NCBI RefSeq assembly: GCF_000189635.1
Contig: NW_002476438.1
Location: 372,001 to 436,000, forward strand
Reading direction: 5' to 3'
Source of the DNA: Tetrahymena thermophila SB210
Taxonomy: Eukaryota; Ciliophora; Oligohymenophorea; Hymenostomatida; Tetrahymenidae
Length of the DNA: 64,000 nucleotides
Shown here: piece after piece, positions 49,250 to 61,510 of the stretch
Position numbering within the stretch: the first letter of the stretch is position 1
How the letters are laid out: every line of letters starts with the position of its first letter
Notes under the pieces: model-generated
Seen by the model: the letters and a program-made list of their open reading frames with translations, nothing else
Database searches by the model: none
Told to the model about the DNA's origin: nothing
Translations under genes and position numbers: made by a program

Positions 49250-52222
49250 TTTATATCTTCACGTTTATGCTTATTTCAATTAAATGCTCCCTTTGCTATT
49301 TTAATGATGTCTAATTTTGGTATTCAATTTGAAAATTTATTTTAAAAGTTGCTAAAATTGGTAACAATTCGCTTTAAATGCCAGTTTAATTCAAAGAATC
49401 GGACACAAGTAGTAGGTTAATGTCTAAATCAAACAAATACAGAGAGGACTATTCTCTAATTTTGTTAATTCCTTAGCTAATTACTTACTTACTCTTTATT
49501 TGTTTTTTAATAAATACAAAAGAATGCTAGAAGCAATTATATTCTTAAGACTTTCAATTATTTATTTCAATTCAGCAGTAAAAAAATTAAATATTTGCTT
49601 CCCTTTGATTTTGATTAATAATATAATTTGTTTGTTGTATTCTAAATAATCTTAATTATTATTATGATCCAATTAATTACTTGTGAGAATCGCATACATT
49701 CATAAACAAATAAATAAATACAAACAAACAAACTCTTTGATAATAATTGTTCGTTCATTTTTGTTTGTTTATTTGTTCAAATATATTTTGCTTGACAAAA
49801 AACTATAAACGTAATTATATTTATATTTGTATGCAATCAAAATGCAATCAATACTCATTCATTCACTCATCTATCTATATATATATCTATACATTTTTAT
49901 TTTTATTAACAAATTAATTCGCGTGTTTGTTTTTATTTTATTTGTCATCAATAATCAATTTAATCTTCATAATATTTTTAAAACAAAGAAACAAACAAAC
50001 AAAAAGTGAATAAAGTAAAGTAATAAATAAGGTAAAAACTACATTAAAAAAAGAATTTTTTTAAAGGTTGACTGATGAATTTCATGTAATTTTTAAATCG
50101 TAATTGATTAAATTCATGATCAAATTAAAGATTACAAATTTATTAAAGTAGTAAAACAAAGTTTTTGAATAATCGAGTATCTGCTTTTCTTTGCTTTACT
50201 TTTATCTTTCAATTTATTTTTTTTCGATGAAATTTCTTAATCCATATATTTTCCAATTAAAATTCTAAATATTTGATAATTAATAATATTAACTTCAGGC
50301 ATATATTATTATTAAACCCATCATTAGATAATCATTTACAGATCGTTTCTTATGAGAATATCAATCATTTTTTCTAATTTTATTTTAGAAAATTCTCAAT
50401 ACTTTTATAATTTTTAGATCTATATATCAGTATTATTTTTTATTTAAATTTAATATAATTTAAATAAGATATTTTTTTTTCTAAATAATCATAGGATGTC
50501 AATTTCGTTTGTTTTCGCTTTGAATTTTATTTATCATTATATTCTCTAAACTATTATGTTCACATTTTTAACAAATTTGCATGTGCAATTATTTTTTATT
50601 TATTTATTTGCTATAATAAGTTTACATAAAAATACTATAAATTGAACCATTAAAGAATCATACCGAAAACGAATAACAATTACTAAATTTAGTTTGAAAA
50701 AATATTAATAGTTATATTGAAAAGTTAAGTCCACATTTTAAGACTAGTAAAACTCTAGGTTTGCATAAATAATAATCAAGCAATCAATTATTATTTAATT
50801 TACATTTTTTAAAAATCAATAGTGATATAAAAAAATTTTATAAAATGGAATTTTTGTTAAAATTTACTAGTAAATATAAACATTTAAAAGTTGATTTTTA
50901 AAAATAATAAATAATTTTTTAAACCTCCATCAAATAAAAAAGAATTGTAACAATTATATTTATAAATTTGGTTAATCAGAAATAAGGATAAGTAAATTAG
51001 AATTAATAAATCTGAAAAATTTAAAAATCATTAAAAATTCAAAATCAATTCATCAAAATAAAAAGATCAATCGATGATCACCCTTTAATCAATTTATCAT
51101 TCTCTTTACAACTCATATTTTTAAATTCAAAGCAATAAATTAATATTTAATGTTTTAAATAGTTTTTATGATATATTAACAAATAATTTGATGTAAAATT
51201 ACAAACTATTCACTTTTCTTACAAAAGAAATTCATCAAAAATTTAAAAAGTTCAAAGTTTACGTAATAAAAATCTGATTCATAAAATAAAAACATTTAAT
51301 TTTAGAATTAAACCTTTTAATAAATTTTAAATATTTTTTTATGAAAATGAATTAAATAAATATGACTACATTCATTAACAAAAATAAATAAATAAATTAA
51401 ATTTACAAACATTTATTTCATTTATTTAAAATTAATGAATCTTTCTTTAAATGCAAAAATAAAAGCTATAGATTTTTCTTACACAAACTATTAATTAAGA
51501 ATTTAAAATTTTCAAAATTTTTAGAAATAGAAATTATATCAATAAATATTGATTGAAGCATTTAATTTCAAAATTTATTTTTATTTTGAAAATTAAATAC
51601 TTTTTTTTACGAAATTTAAAAAACAAACAAATATTTTTTTTCTTAAAATAACAGTTTAAAAAAAATATTTTAAATTGATTTTTTTCATTGATTAATTAAG
51701 AAATAAGTTAATTATTTTCGTTTTTTTTGACTAATTTATATAATTTTTCACTTTAAAATTATAATATTTATTTTATCAAATATAAAACAATTTATTTATT
51801 GATAATTGTTTTGATAATGAGATTTAGCATAAAAGTATATGTCGTATTTTAATATTGGAAAACATTTATGTCATTATATTTTATATTGTATTTTTTAATA
51901 ATAGTTAAATTTGGCGCTTTGGTTTCATCAGATAGAATGAATAAAAGTAGTCAATCAAAATGCGAATTAGTGTTTTATATCAAAAAATATATTGAATAAT
52001 AAATAATGTTGATATTCCGCCGAAAGCTATTTGTTTTAAGTAAATTTCATTGATATTCACTCAGATATTAATTTTTAAAATATTAAATTAAGATATTTTT
52101 ACTTCTCATACAAATGCATCTATTTGAAGAGTTTATAAAAAATCCTATTTTGGCATATAAAAATAATAATAAATTAATAAGCAATTTGTTTCTTTTATTT
52201 CATTAATTAAAATTCTACTTCA
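49250..52222. other. Long intergenic region between divergent genes
   Basis: Nearly 3 kb of AT-rich DNA between the 5' ends of the kinase composite and MSH6. It contains AAACAAACAAAC and TTTGTTTATTTG runs near 49,690-49,780 and 49,980, but no frame that looks coding and no RNA gene I can recognise. Both promoters must lie here. Confidence 0.5.
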
Positions 52223-55200
52223 ATGCAAATCAACTTGAAAGCAAAAGAGTTTAGTACACTCGATGAAGATTCATCGTCAGATGATGATTAAGAATTCGTC
52301 AAAAGAATATTAGGATAAACTTCTAAAAATGTAAGTTCATACTTAAAATTTAATGATAACGACATAATATTTTTGAGATTCGCAGCACATATTAGAATTA
52401 AATCTAAACTTTTATTGACTATTAGGAAAATAAATCAGACATTAATACTAATCCGATTTAAAGCAATGCTCAAATAGGACAAAAATAGTAAAGCAATCTA
52501 AAATAAAATGTAGCTAATAGTTACGAAAATTAATTCAAGGGATTGAATGGGTTATATTAAAATAATTCACCTCAATAAAAGCTTCAGCCATAAGCTAAGA
52601 CTTCATCAAATAATCTCTCAGGAATCAACAAATCTTTATTAAATAAAAGTAAAAAGTCTACTTTAAATTAAAGTGATGATGAAGCTGAATAAATGAACAT
52701 CGAAGAAGACTAAAATAGCGTTTAGACAAACCAAAATGATTTTTTAAACTAATTCTAGATGCAATCAAAACAAACTACTTTTAAGAACTCAACTTCAAGA
52801 TAAAGCAAATAGTATAGTGGAGATAATTAAAAAGGCAGCTTATCAATACCTAATAAAGAGGAGGAATAGTTAAATTAAATCCCAAAATTTGCTTAACAAA
52901 GGTATCGTAAAGATTCCAGATAAATTCCATTTGGGAATCCATAATATGACCCAACAACTTTGTATATTCCACCCTAAGAATTTAGTAAACTCACAAGTGC
53001 GATGAAATAGTATTGGTAAATAAAAGCAAAGCATTTTGACAAAATCATCTTATTCAAGATGGGAAAATTTTATGAACTCTTTTATGAAGATGCTATAATT
53101 GCAACTAGACTTTTAGATATCACTTTTACAAACAAAGAATTGCATTGTGGTTTCCCTGAGAAGGCATTGGAAAAATTTGCTTCAAAGCTTGTTCAATTCG
53201 GATACAAAGTAGTTGTAGTAGAGTAAACTTCTAAAAAGACGACTACAGGTATAGTAGACAGAGACATTACATAAATCATTACAAAAGGTACAATTAACTT
53301 CACTTTTGAAGAGTAAAATCACGATCCTAAGTATCTCCTTGTTATCAGGTAAGAAAAATATTCATTTGATCAATTTTTTTTACTTACTACTGATCAAATC
53401 TTATCAAATTCTAAGCTTAATTAAATGGCGCTTCAATTTATTTTTTCTCAAACAATTTGATAGATTAAATTTGAAATTATCAAAAAAACAAATTAAGATT
53501 TTTAATTCTTATTCTAAATTATTAATTTAACAATCAACAAAAATAAAATTCTAAAGATGGCAATCGAAAATACTTTTATCGAATATATAACACATTAGAT
53601 TTTTTGTTTAGATTATAAAAATCTAAATTTTAGATTTCTGTCTCTATTTTTTATTATTTAAAAACATTTTCCATAACTCTATTTTAAAAAATTGATGAGT
53701 TGACTTATTTTATAATCAGGCAATTAAACTTTATTTGATTTTTATGTTTATAAAAAGATGATAAATGATAAATTTTCAGAATAAGCTTATTTTAACAATA
53801 CATTATTATTAGAAGTGACTTTTACTTACATTTTAATTTTTCTAACAAAGCAAATCGTTTATTCGAGTATTTAAGTTTCGTTAATTTATACAGTAACTCG
53901 ATTGATGATTGTGATATAGATTATTTATGTTTTTTATTTAAAAGCAAATAATTTCTATCTATTTTACAAATTTACTTAAAATAGATTAATCAATTTATTT
54001 ATTGATTATCTGTTTCAACCTTGTTTTAATTTTAATAGATAAAAAACAAACTAAGAGTTCGGTATAATTGTTTATGAATCTTTTACTAGCAAAATTCAAG
54101 TCGGCCTACTGTAAGACGACAAAACATAGACAAGACTAAAATCATTTTTATGTGTTACTAAACCTTAAGAAATAGTTTATGATCCAGGAAATATAACATC
54201 AGACATTCTTAAAATATTGAAAAGTTAATATTTTTAGTCTGTTATGAGTCCCATGAGAGATAACAAAGACTAATGGAGTACTCAGCTTGCAACCTTTTAT
54301 ATTGAGAAGCAATTTGGAAGCGAAGTGCAAAAATACCCTCAAGAACTTAGAGATATTAGAACTAATGACGAAATTAGGGGCTAAGTTATTAATTTAAAAT
54401 ATGCTGCGCTTGCAGGATTTTTTTCATATATGGATTCTACTCTCCAGTTAGAAAGTATTCTTAATTCCTCAGAATACGTTGAATGCGATTTCGATAATAA
54501 ATAATTTTCACAAAGAATGATCTTAGACAGCCAAGCACTTCAGCACTTAGAAATATTTGAAAACTCTTAAACTGCTTTAACAACAACTTTTTAATAAGTT
54601 GACTAAAAGAAAGGAACACTTTTGAATTACCTTGACTACACTAAAACGCCATATGGTAAAAGAATGTTAAAAAAATGGGTTTGCTCTCCATTGATTGACA
54701 TTTCAGCTATAAATGATCGTTACGATGCTATTGAAGATATTTAAAACAATCTTGCGATGAAAGATAAGTTTTAATATGGAATAGCTAGATACGCAGATAT
54801 TGAGCGTCTTTGCTCTTCTATTTACAGGTATTTATCTATCTATATTTCTTTCTCTTCTTTAGCAAATTTCCTTTTTTTATTTAATTTATTTTATAATTAA
54901 TAACATGAAAGGGTTTTTATTTGAGTTTGATTTATAATTGTTTATTTTTAATTAAAATTGAACAGATATAGCGTTAAATAAAAACATGCTGAGAAAGCTG
55001 TAATGTATGAAAATATTTCCAGTGCAAGATTGAAAGAATTTAAAAATTTAATTAATTCAATGAAAGAGATCGAAAAACTTATTGAAGAAACATTTATGGT
55101 TAACCAAGAAAATTTTAAGAGTTAAAGACTCAAACGTTTATGTACTTATAGACTGAAAGGTGATCCAAAACTTTCTGGAGATTTACCTAAAGTCAGTAGC

Positions 55201-56864
55201 TTTATAAAAGTTCTTGAGGACATTATTGTCTTAGACTCTAAAGAAAAAATAGCAGGAAAGTATATAGAATAACCAGTACCAAAGGATGGGTTTTGCTAAG
55301 AATATGATAGCATCAGACTTCAGATTAAAGCTTATTAAGATGAACTTGATTAATATTTAGAACAATTAAAAGTAAAATTCAAAACAAATGATATTTCATA
55401 TGCATTTCTGAATAATAGATAATATGATATTTAAGTCAACAAAACTCTTTTTGATAAAATATAAAAACCTGCTGATTTCTCTCTATAAAGCCATTCTGGG
55501 TCGTTTCAGAGATTTACTAGCAGATTTACATCTGAAAAAGTTGCATTCATTGAGGAGTTGGAGGAATAACTTAAAGAAATTTTATCAAACTTCTGTGTAA
55601 CTGTGTTTAGAGAGTTCTATAAAAAGAAGCATGTTGGTTTTTCATTTTTATTTAATTTTTTGCAATTATTTTTTTATTTTAAAATCAGTTAATTTTTTTT
55701 GGAATAAATTAAAAAATTTCACTTTAGATTTTATTAAATTTTTCAGGTTTTTAGTTGAATTATTTATTTACTTAACAAAAATATTTTTTAATAATTTATT
55801 ATTTTGAATTTTATTTTACTTAAAAATAAAATAGGTTTGGGATAAATTTGTAAGTATAGTAGCTGAACTGGATTGCTTAATAAGCATAAGCCATGCTTGC
55901 TTTACAATGGCTGATGGTGTTATGTGCAGACCTGTCATAAAGTTTGCAAAAAATTAAAAAGAAACCTTTTTCTATTTAAAATAAGGAAGAAACCCTAATC
56001 TAATTTAATTGGATTTAAAATAAGTTCCAAATGATATCATTCTAGGAAACATTGCAGGAATGAATGCTTAGCCTAATATTATGATTTTAACAGGTCCAAA
56101 TATGGGTGGTAAATCAACAACTTTAAGGTTGTTCTGTTTATCTGCTATTTTAGCTTAAATAGGTATTTATTTTAGAAATTATTAAAATTTTAAACTGATT
56201 CTTTAATTGAAACAAGGTTGTTATGTTCCTGCAGAGTAATGCGAATTTAGTTTAGTGGACAGAATTTTCACAAGAATTGGTGCTGGTGATAAATTGATAG
56301 AAGGAAAAAGTACATTTTATATAGAAATGGAAGAAGTTAAAAATTCAATTATGTATGGTACTTACAACAGTATTGCAATATTTGATGAATTAGGAAGAGG
56401 AACTTCCACATTTGATGGTGTAGCTATTGCTTTTGGAATTCTTAAATATTTTATTGAAAAAATTTAAAGTAGATGCATATTTGCTACCCATTTTTTCCTT
56501 TTGATAAATGAATTAAGATTTTATAAAGAAATATCCTTTTATCATATGGAATACTATTACGATAACAAATCTAAAAAGCTCATATTTAAATACAAACTTA
56601 AATAAGGCAACGCAGAAAGCAGCTTTGGTATAGATTTAGCAAAGGTAAATTAAATTTATATCTTTATTTAAAATATGTGAAAATTAAAAAAAAATATTTT
56701 AGATAGTCGGTATAGAATAATCTGTACTTAATTTAGCCTAAAAGAAGTAACTAGAATTCGAAAACAGCTTAGAGTATGCAGAAGTAGAAAAGTAATAAAC
56801 TATAAAATAGTTTAATGGGCTCATTTCTAAGCTATTTACCTATGAAAAAGATAGAATATAATGA
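52223..56864 (+). CDS. MSH6: DNA mismatch repair protein MSH6
   Basis: MutS homologue that pairs with MSH2 (MutS-alpha) to recognise base mismatches and small loops in the nucleus. Seven exons (52223-52330, 52426-53348, 54039-54827, 54966-55632, 55835-56162, 56217-56644, 56703-56864) sum to 1134 codons plus stop. A low-complexity, partly acidic N-terminal region ([13 protein letters not shown]) of ~200 residues precedes [12 protein letters not shown], typical of MSH6. The mismatch-binding Phe-X-Glu is in [12 protein letters not shown] (about residue 250), so it is MSH6-type and not MSH2-type. Core and clamp domains follow ([19 protein letters not shown]). The ATPase has Walker [14 protein letters not shown] (about 916), an [10 protein letters not shown] signature and Walker [17 protein letters not shown] (about 993), then ATHF. 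All key residues are intact. One intron is 690 nt. No clear N-terminal PCNA-binding box is seen. Confidence 0.95.
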
Positions 56865-57984
56865 AGCTTCCATAATAATTAGTTCAATTAAATTAAAAAT
56901 AATATAAAATATCTAATTAAATCTTATTAACAAGTTTTTCCTCACACTTTATCACCCAATCACTCTTTAACTCATTCATTCATAAACTATTTATTATTTG
57001 TTTTGTTGTTTTAGAATTTTCATTCAAAAAATATTCAAAAATATCATTCAAATCAGTTTAATTAATAGAACTTAATTAATTAAATAAAAAAAGACAAAGG
57101 AAAGAATTAAAATATAGAAATGCATATTTATAGGGCATGACATATAAAAAAAACCAAGTATTTATTAAGCTTTTTATGAACTATCTATTGTTTATTTTAT
57201 AGAAAAAATTAATTCTTAAAATTGAACAAATAAAATATTTGATTTAATTATTTAGACTAATTAATTGCCTATAAATATTTCTAAAGTATTTACTTATGAA
57301 TTATGAATTAAAATAGAATTTATAATTCAAAAAATATTACAAAATAATCACTCAAATCAGTTTAATTCATAAAATTTAATCAATTAAATAAAAAAAGATA
57401 AAGAAAAGACTTAAAATGTAGAAATGCATTTAAAATTTATTGGATATGACTTAAAAAAAAACCTAGAATTTATCAAGTTTTTTATGAACTATTTATTGTT
57501 TATTTTGTAGGGTAAATTAGTTATTAAAATTGAAGGAATAAAATATTTGGTTTAATTATTTAAACTAATTAATTACTTTTAAATATTTCTAAAGTATTTA
57601 CTTATGAATTATAATAGAATTTATATAATAAATTGATCAGAAATTAAAAAGAAAATGTGGCTTAAGATATTTATTTTTTATATTGAAAATAAAGTATAGA
57701 GGGAGGGAGGGATGATTTATTTTTCTTTATTATTTATATTTAAAGATTCAGTTTTTATTCGATACTATAAATAAATAAATAGAAGGTTTTAGAATGAATT
57801 AATTATTTAAGTAATTAAGCAAGCAAATAGATAATTTAAGGAATACTTGATAAAGATACGATAATAAATAAATCACATTAGATTTATAATATAAAATTTT
57901 TGTAAGAAAATTTGAAAAAAATAAAAGAAGCAAGTAAAAAACAAACAACAATTTCTAAACAATAGATTTTGAATTATTAAATAA
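56865..57984. other. Intergenic DNA with a direct repeat
   Basis: Spacer between MSH6 and the small hydrophobic-protein gene, half of it occupied by the ~300-bp tandem repeat listed next. A GGGAGGGAGGGA run at about 57,701 is the only G-rich patch. Confidence 0.5.
57024..57620. repeat. ~300-bp direct repeat, two units
   Basis: Units at about 57,024-57,326 and 57,327-57,620 share ordered blocks: CAAATCAGTTTAATT, TTAAATAAAAAAAGA, AGAAATGCAT, TTTTTATGAACTAT, TATTGTTTATTTT, TAAAATATTTG and TTTCTAAAGTATTTACTTAT. Identity is about 85% by eye, so the duplication is younger than the one at 18.9-19.7 kb. No ORF is present. Confidence 0.75.
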
Positions 57985-59033
57985 ATGGAAGGTTTTCTTG
58001 AAACAGTTAGATCATACTATAAGGAATTTGTTTAAACAGTCCAAATTGATGTAATTTGAAGAATAGTTTTAATTAGAATCAAAGATTTGTTTGAATGTTA
58101 TTGCTATCCTGTTTGGATGTTGATAAAATTTAAACATTTTAATGAGATAAAGACATACATCATCAAATGCAATGATTAATTCATTTTATTAAAAATTAAA
58201 AGACTACCGAAGTTAAGAATGTTTATAATCAATTCGATACCGAAGTGAAGCAACCTGCTTGCAAGTACTATTCTACTCTCCATACAGATTTAACTAGTAA
58301 CCCTAACCCTTATATCTTGCTACTTCTTTCAATTATGCGGAGTTTATTTAATGAATGAATAAATAAATAAATAAATATAAATGCAGAAACAGCAATACAA
58401 AATTCGCTTATTGAAATATTTTTAAACTCTAAAGATAAAAATTCATCACATTAATCGAATTATTTTTTATAACTTTAGAAATTAAGAAGGACTATATTTA
58501 TGATAACTTAAACGATAGCTTAAGATTAAACGCTTTGATCTTCTTAACCCTTTCAACTGCTTACGTTAACAAGAAATGTAAATATTTTAAAAATAATTAT
58601 TTTATTAAATAAAAAGGCTATCGGATTCCTCTTAAGTTGCTTAATTTTTAGTTAATTCATTAAATCAAAATGCATTTTATGATTAAATTTATTGAAAAAG
58701 CAACTATCCAGCAAGTTTATTCATTATATTTGCAAAATAAAAATTTCTATTTCTGTCAGAAATCAAAATAAATCCTTACAATCAAAATAGAAATTTTATT
58801 TTAAGATATAAAAAAAATTTAATTTATGGAAATTAAATATTAAAATAATTTATAAAATTTAATCTTAAATAGTGTTCAGAAGATCCTTGATGAGCACTTT
58901 AAGAGTTTCAGTTGTCACCTACTTCGGTCTTGGTCTTTTCTTATACCCTGAAGTCTATAACCCCATCTTATGTCTCTAAGGTGAAAGATTTAACTGTACT
59001 GAATGCGAAACTTAGGAAAAAAAATCTGAATGA
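57985..59033 (+). CDS. Small hydrophobic protein, unknown
   Basis: Four exons (57985-58050, 58203-58341, 58479-58577, 58873-59033) sum to 154 codons plus stop. It starts MEGFLETVRSYYKEF and continues with VYNQFDTEVKQPACKYYS. It then has three moderately hydrophobic stretches: PYILLLLSIM, LNALIFLTLSTAYV, and VVTYFGLGLFLYPEVYN. The end is Cys-containing and charged (CLQGERFNCTECETQEKKSE). Codon use differs clearly from neighbours: preferred ciliate codons such as AAG, ACC, CTC, TTC and AAC are common, which in Tetrahymena marks highly expressed genes. A small membrane protein, perhaps mitochondrial, is plausible, but no family is recognised. Exon boundaries rest on phase and GT-AG sites; one donor (GTTTAT) is weaker. 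Confidence 0.65.
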
Positions 59034-61510
59034 AATTAGAAATATTAATAGAAAAAAGGTTTTGATTGATAAATGCTATGCAATCAACTTATAGCATAAG
59101 TTTAAAATACATTTATTTATTACTTATATTTATAGTTATTTCTATAACTGTTTATGTTGATTCCTGCATTCTCTCAAATCTATTTCATTTATTTTATCAT
59201 TATTAAATGTCTTGAAATAGTTATTTTTCCTCTGTCTCATTAATTCATTTGCTCTACAAACAATTCAACTTTAATAAATCTATTCTGCTTTTTATGTTTA
59301 TTAAAATTATTAAATTACTTTTGTAACGAATTCCTTTTTGTACATTCTTTCATTACCTTAATAAATATAATATATCTTAACAAAAAATTATAAAGGAGTA
59401 CTTTAAACCATAAAAAATATACATACACCTTTCAATTTTATTTTATCTCAAACATTTTACTTTTGATTTTTTACATCTATCTAAAACTCTTAAAACATTC
59501 TATATTTGTATTGGTCTCTATTAACCTCATATTACTCTTAATTAAATAACCAAATTATTGATTTTACCTTTATTATATACTGTAAATGCTCATTAATTAA
59601 GGCGTATTTTAATTAAGGCATTTTTTTCTTAAATTTTTTATTTTGGCACTTTTTTTTGGGCAAAAAAGATACTTAGGGAATGCCTTAATTAATGAGCATT
59701 TACAGTATATTGTTTATTCCTAATATTAATGAATGAATGCTAAAATATTGAGTTTTTAGATAAAAAAAAATTGAAAGGATTGTATATTTATTTGTTTTTT
59801 TTAAAATTTATGTATGTCTTTCTTAAGATTATTTGATGACATTCAACAAGATTCGCCTTTATAATTGAATACAAAACTTTGAATATAAATTTTCGTATTT
59901 ATTTTAAAAATTAAAATAAGATAAATTAAACAAACCTATGTATGACCTTAATCTATAAAAAATTAGAAAATTTTCAATAAAAAAAAACATCTAAATATTA
60001 CTTAACTTTATGAGGGCCAAATTTTCAAATGTAAAACTAGGTATTTAGTTTTTCTTTGGCTATAGTAAAACTTAAGCATTTTTAAATTAATTTTTCAATG
60101 GTCAAAAATAAAATTTAAAGATACAGACTGAAACTGTTAAGTAAACTAATTTTGGATATGTTTTGAGTTTAATTTACCATCTTTTAATTTGATTTGAATA
60201 TGTTTTTTAAACACTTAATTTGTTTTATATATTTTATTTAATCATCAAATTTATTCTAAATATGAATAAAAATAGAATAATATGTATTAAACTAAGTAAT
60301 ATTTATTTAAATAGTCGTGGAATTTAAATAGAATTATAAAAAATACCAGATAAAATGTGGTAATGTTAAATATAATTTATTTGTTTGTTAGTTTTTAAAT
60401 TTTATAAATTGTAATAAATTATAATTTTTTAAAATAATTAAAATTAATTTATTTATTTATAGAAATATGCAGAAAGTTAGTTAATAATATTCATAATCTA
60501 TAATAATCAATTAAAAAAGAATCAAAAATCAATTAATTATTTTTATTAGTTTTTCTAAGTCATTGAATTCTAATATTAAAAAACTATTTTATTATCATTC
60601 AATAACCTTATGGAAAAAAAAAAATAGATTAAAAATTTATTTTTTTGAGAATACAAAAAACTAACAAAAAAAGAATGACACAGTTGATGTTCAGACCTGG
60701 ATTACTAGATTTAACATAAAAATTCAATGAAGGAGTAACCATTAAAATACTAAATATCTGTATAAAAATAATATACTCTAAATCCTCATTAATTAAGAGC
60801 TGCATAAAAGCCAATAATTTTTTTTATGGAAATGGATATAGTTATTTTGGTAATAAAATTAATATTAGAGAACATCAGAGATTTTTTAGTTTCATTGGGC
60901 TAATAGTTATTAAAATTTTTAAATAAATATAAAAGGTCTAAATATTATAATCCTAAATTCTTTAATGATTTATTTTGGCAATTTTTCTTATTTATTATTT
61001 AAAAACACATAGTAATTTGTATGTAATTTAATTTTAAATTGTGATAAAATTATAATAATAAAAATAATTTTATAAATTGATTGATTCACTAAATATTAAA
61101 CTATTGAATTAAAATTACTTTTAATTAGAATTAATTTGCTATTTACACTTTTTTATTTGTATAGATTGTCTGCCTTGGAATTGTAGGAATGGAATACACA
61201 TTTACTTAGCAAATTTCCTAAATTTAAAAATGTAAATAAATACTTTAATATATGCATTTTAATGATCAGCAGATAAAATTAAATTACATTACTAAATTAT
61301 ATCTTTTTAGTGTAATATTTTGTTTAATTATTTCAATAGAATAAAAACTGAATTACATTACATAAATCTCTGAAAGTTTAATATTAAAAAATATATTACG
61401 AATAATCTAGATTTAAAAGAAGATCATTTATTCATTCAAAATTAACATAAACAGCAAATAAAAAGTTAGCCGGTATTTACTAAGCAATCAAACAAACAAA
61501 CAAAACAAAT
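59034..61510. other. Intergenic DNA
   Basis: About 2.5 kb of AT-rich sequence between the small hydrophobic-protein gene and the glycerol-phosphate dehydrogenase gene. Apart from the inverted-repeat element there is no recognisable gene. An apparent minus-strand ORF at about 60,629-60,814 has noncoding composition. Confidence 0.5.
59575..59710. mobile_element. 136-bp MITE-like inverted-repeat element
   Basis: Perfect 29-bp terminal inverted repeats at 59,575-59,603 and 59,682-59,710, ending in CTGTAAATGCTC / GAGCATTTACAG and bordered by TATA. The TA next to the CTGTAAAT end suits the TA target duplication of Tc1/mariner elements. The interior (78 bp) has T/A runs, an inner TTAATTAAGGCA copy and GGCACTTTTTTTTGGGC, and no ORF. 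It reads as a nonautonomous hairpin element. Alternatively it could be a transcript-end hairpin, but the perfect long arms and TA flanks favour a transposon derivative. Confidence 0.7.
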
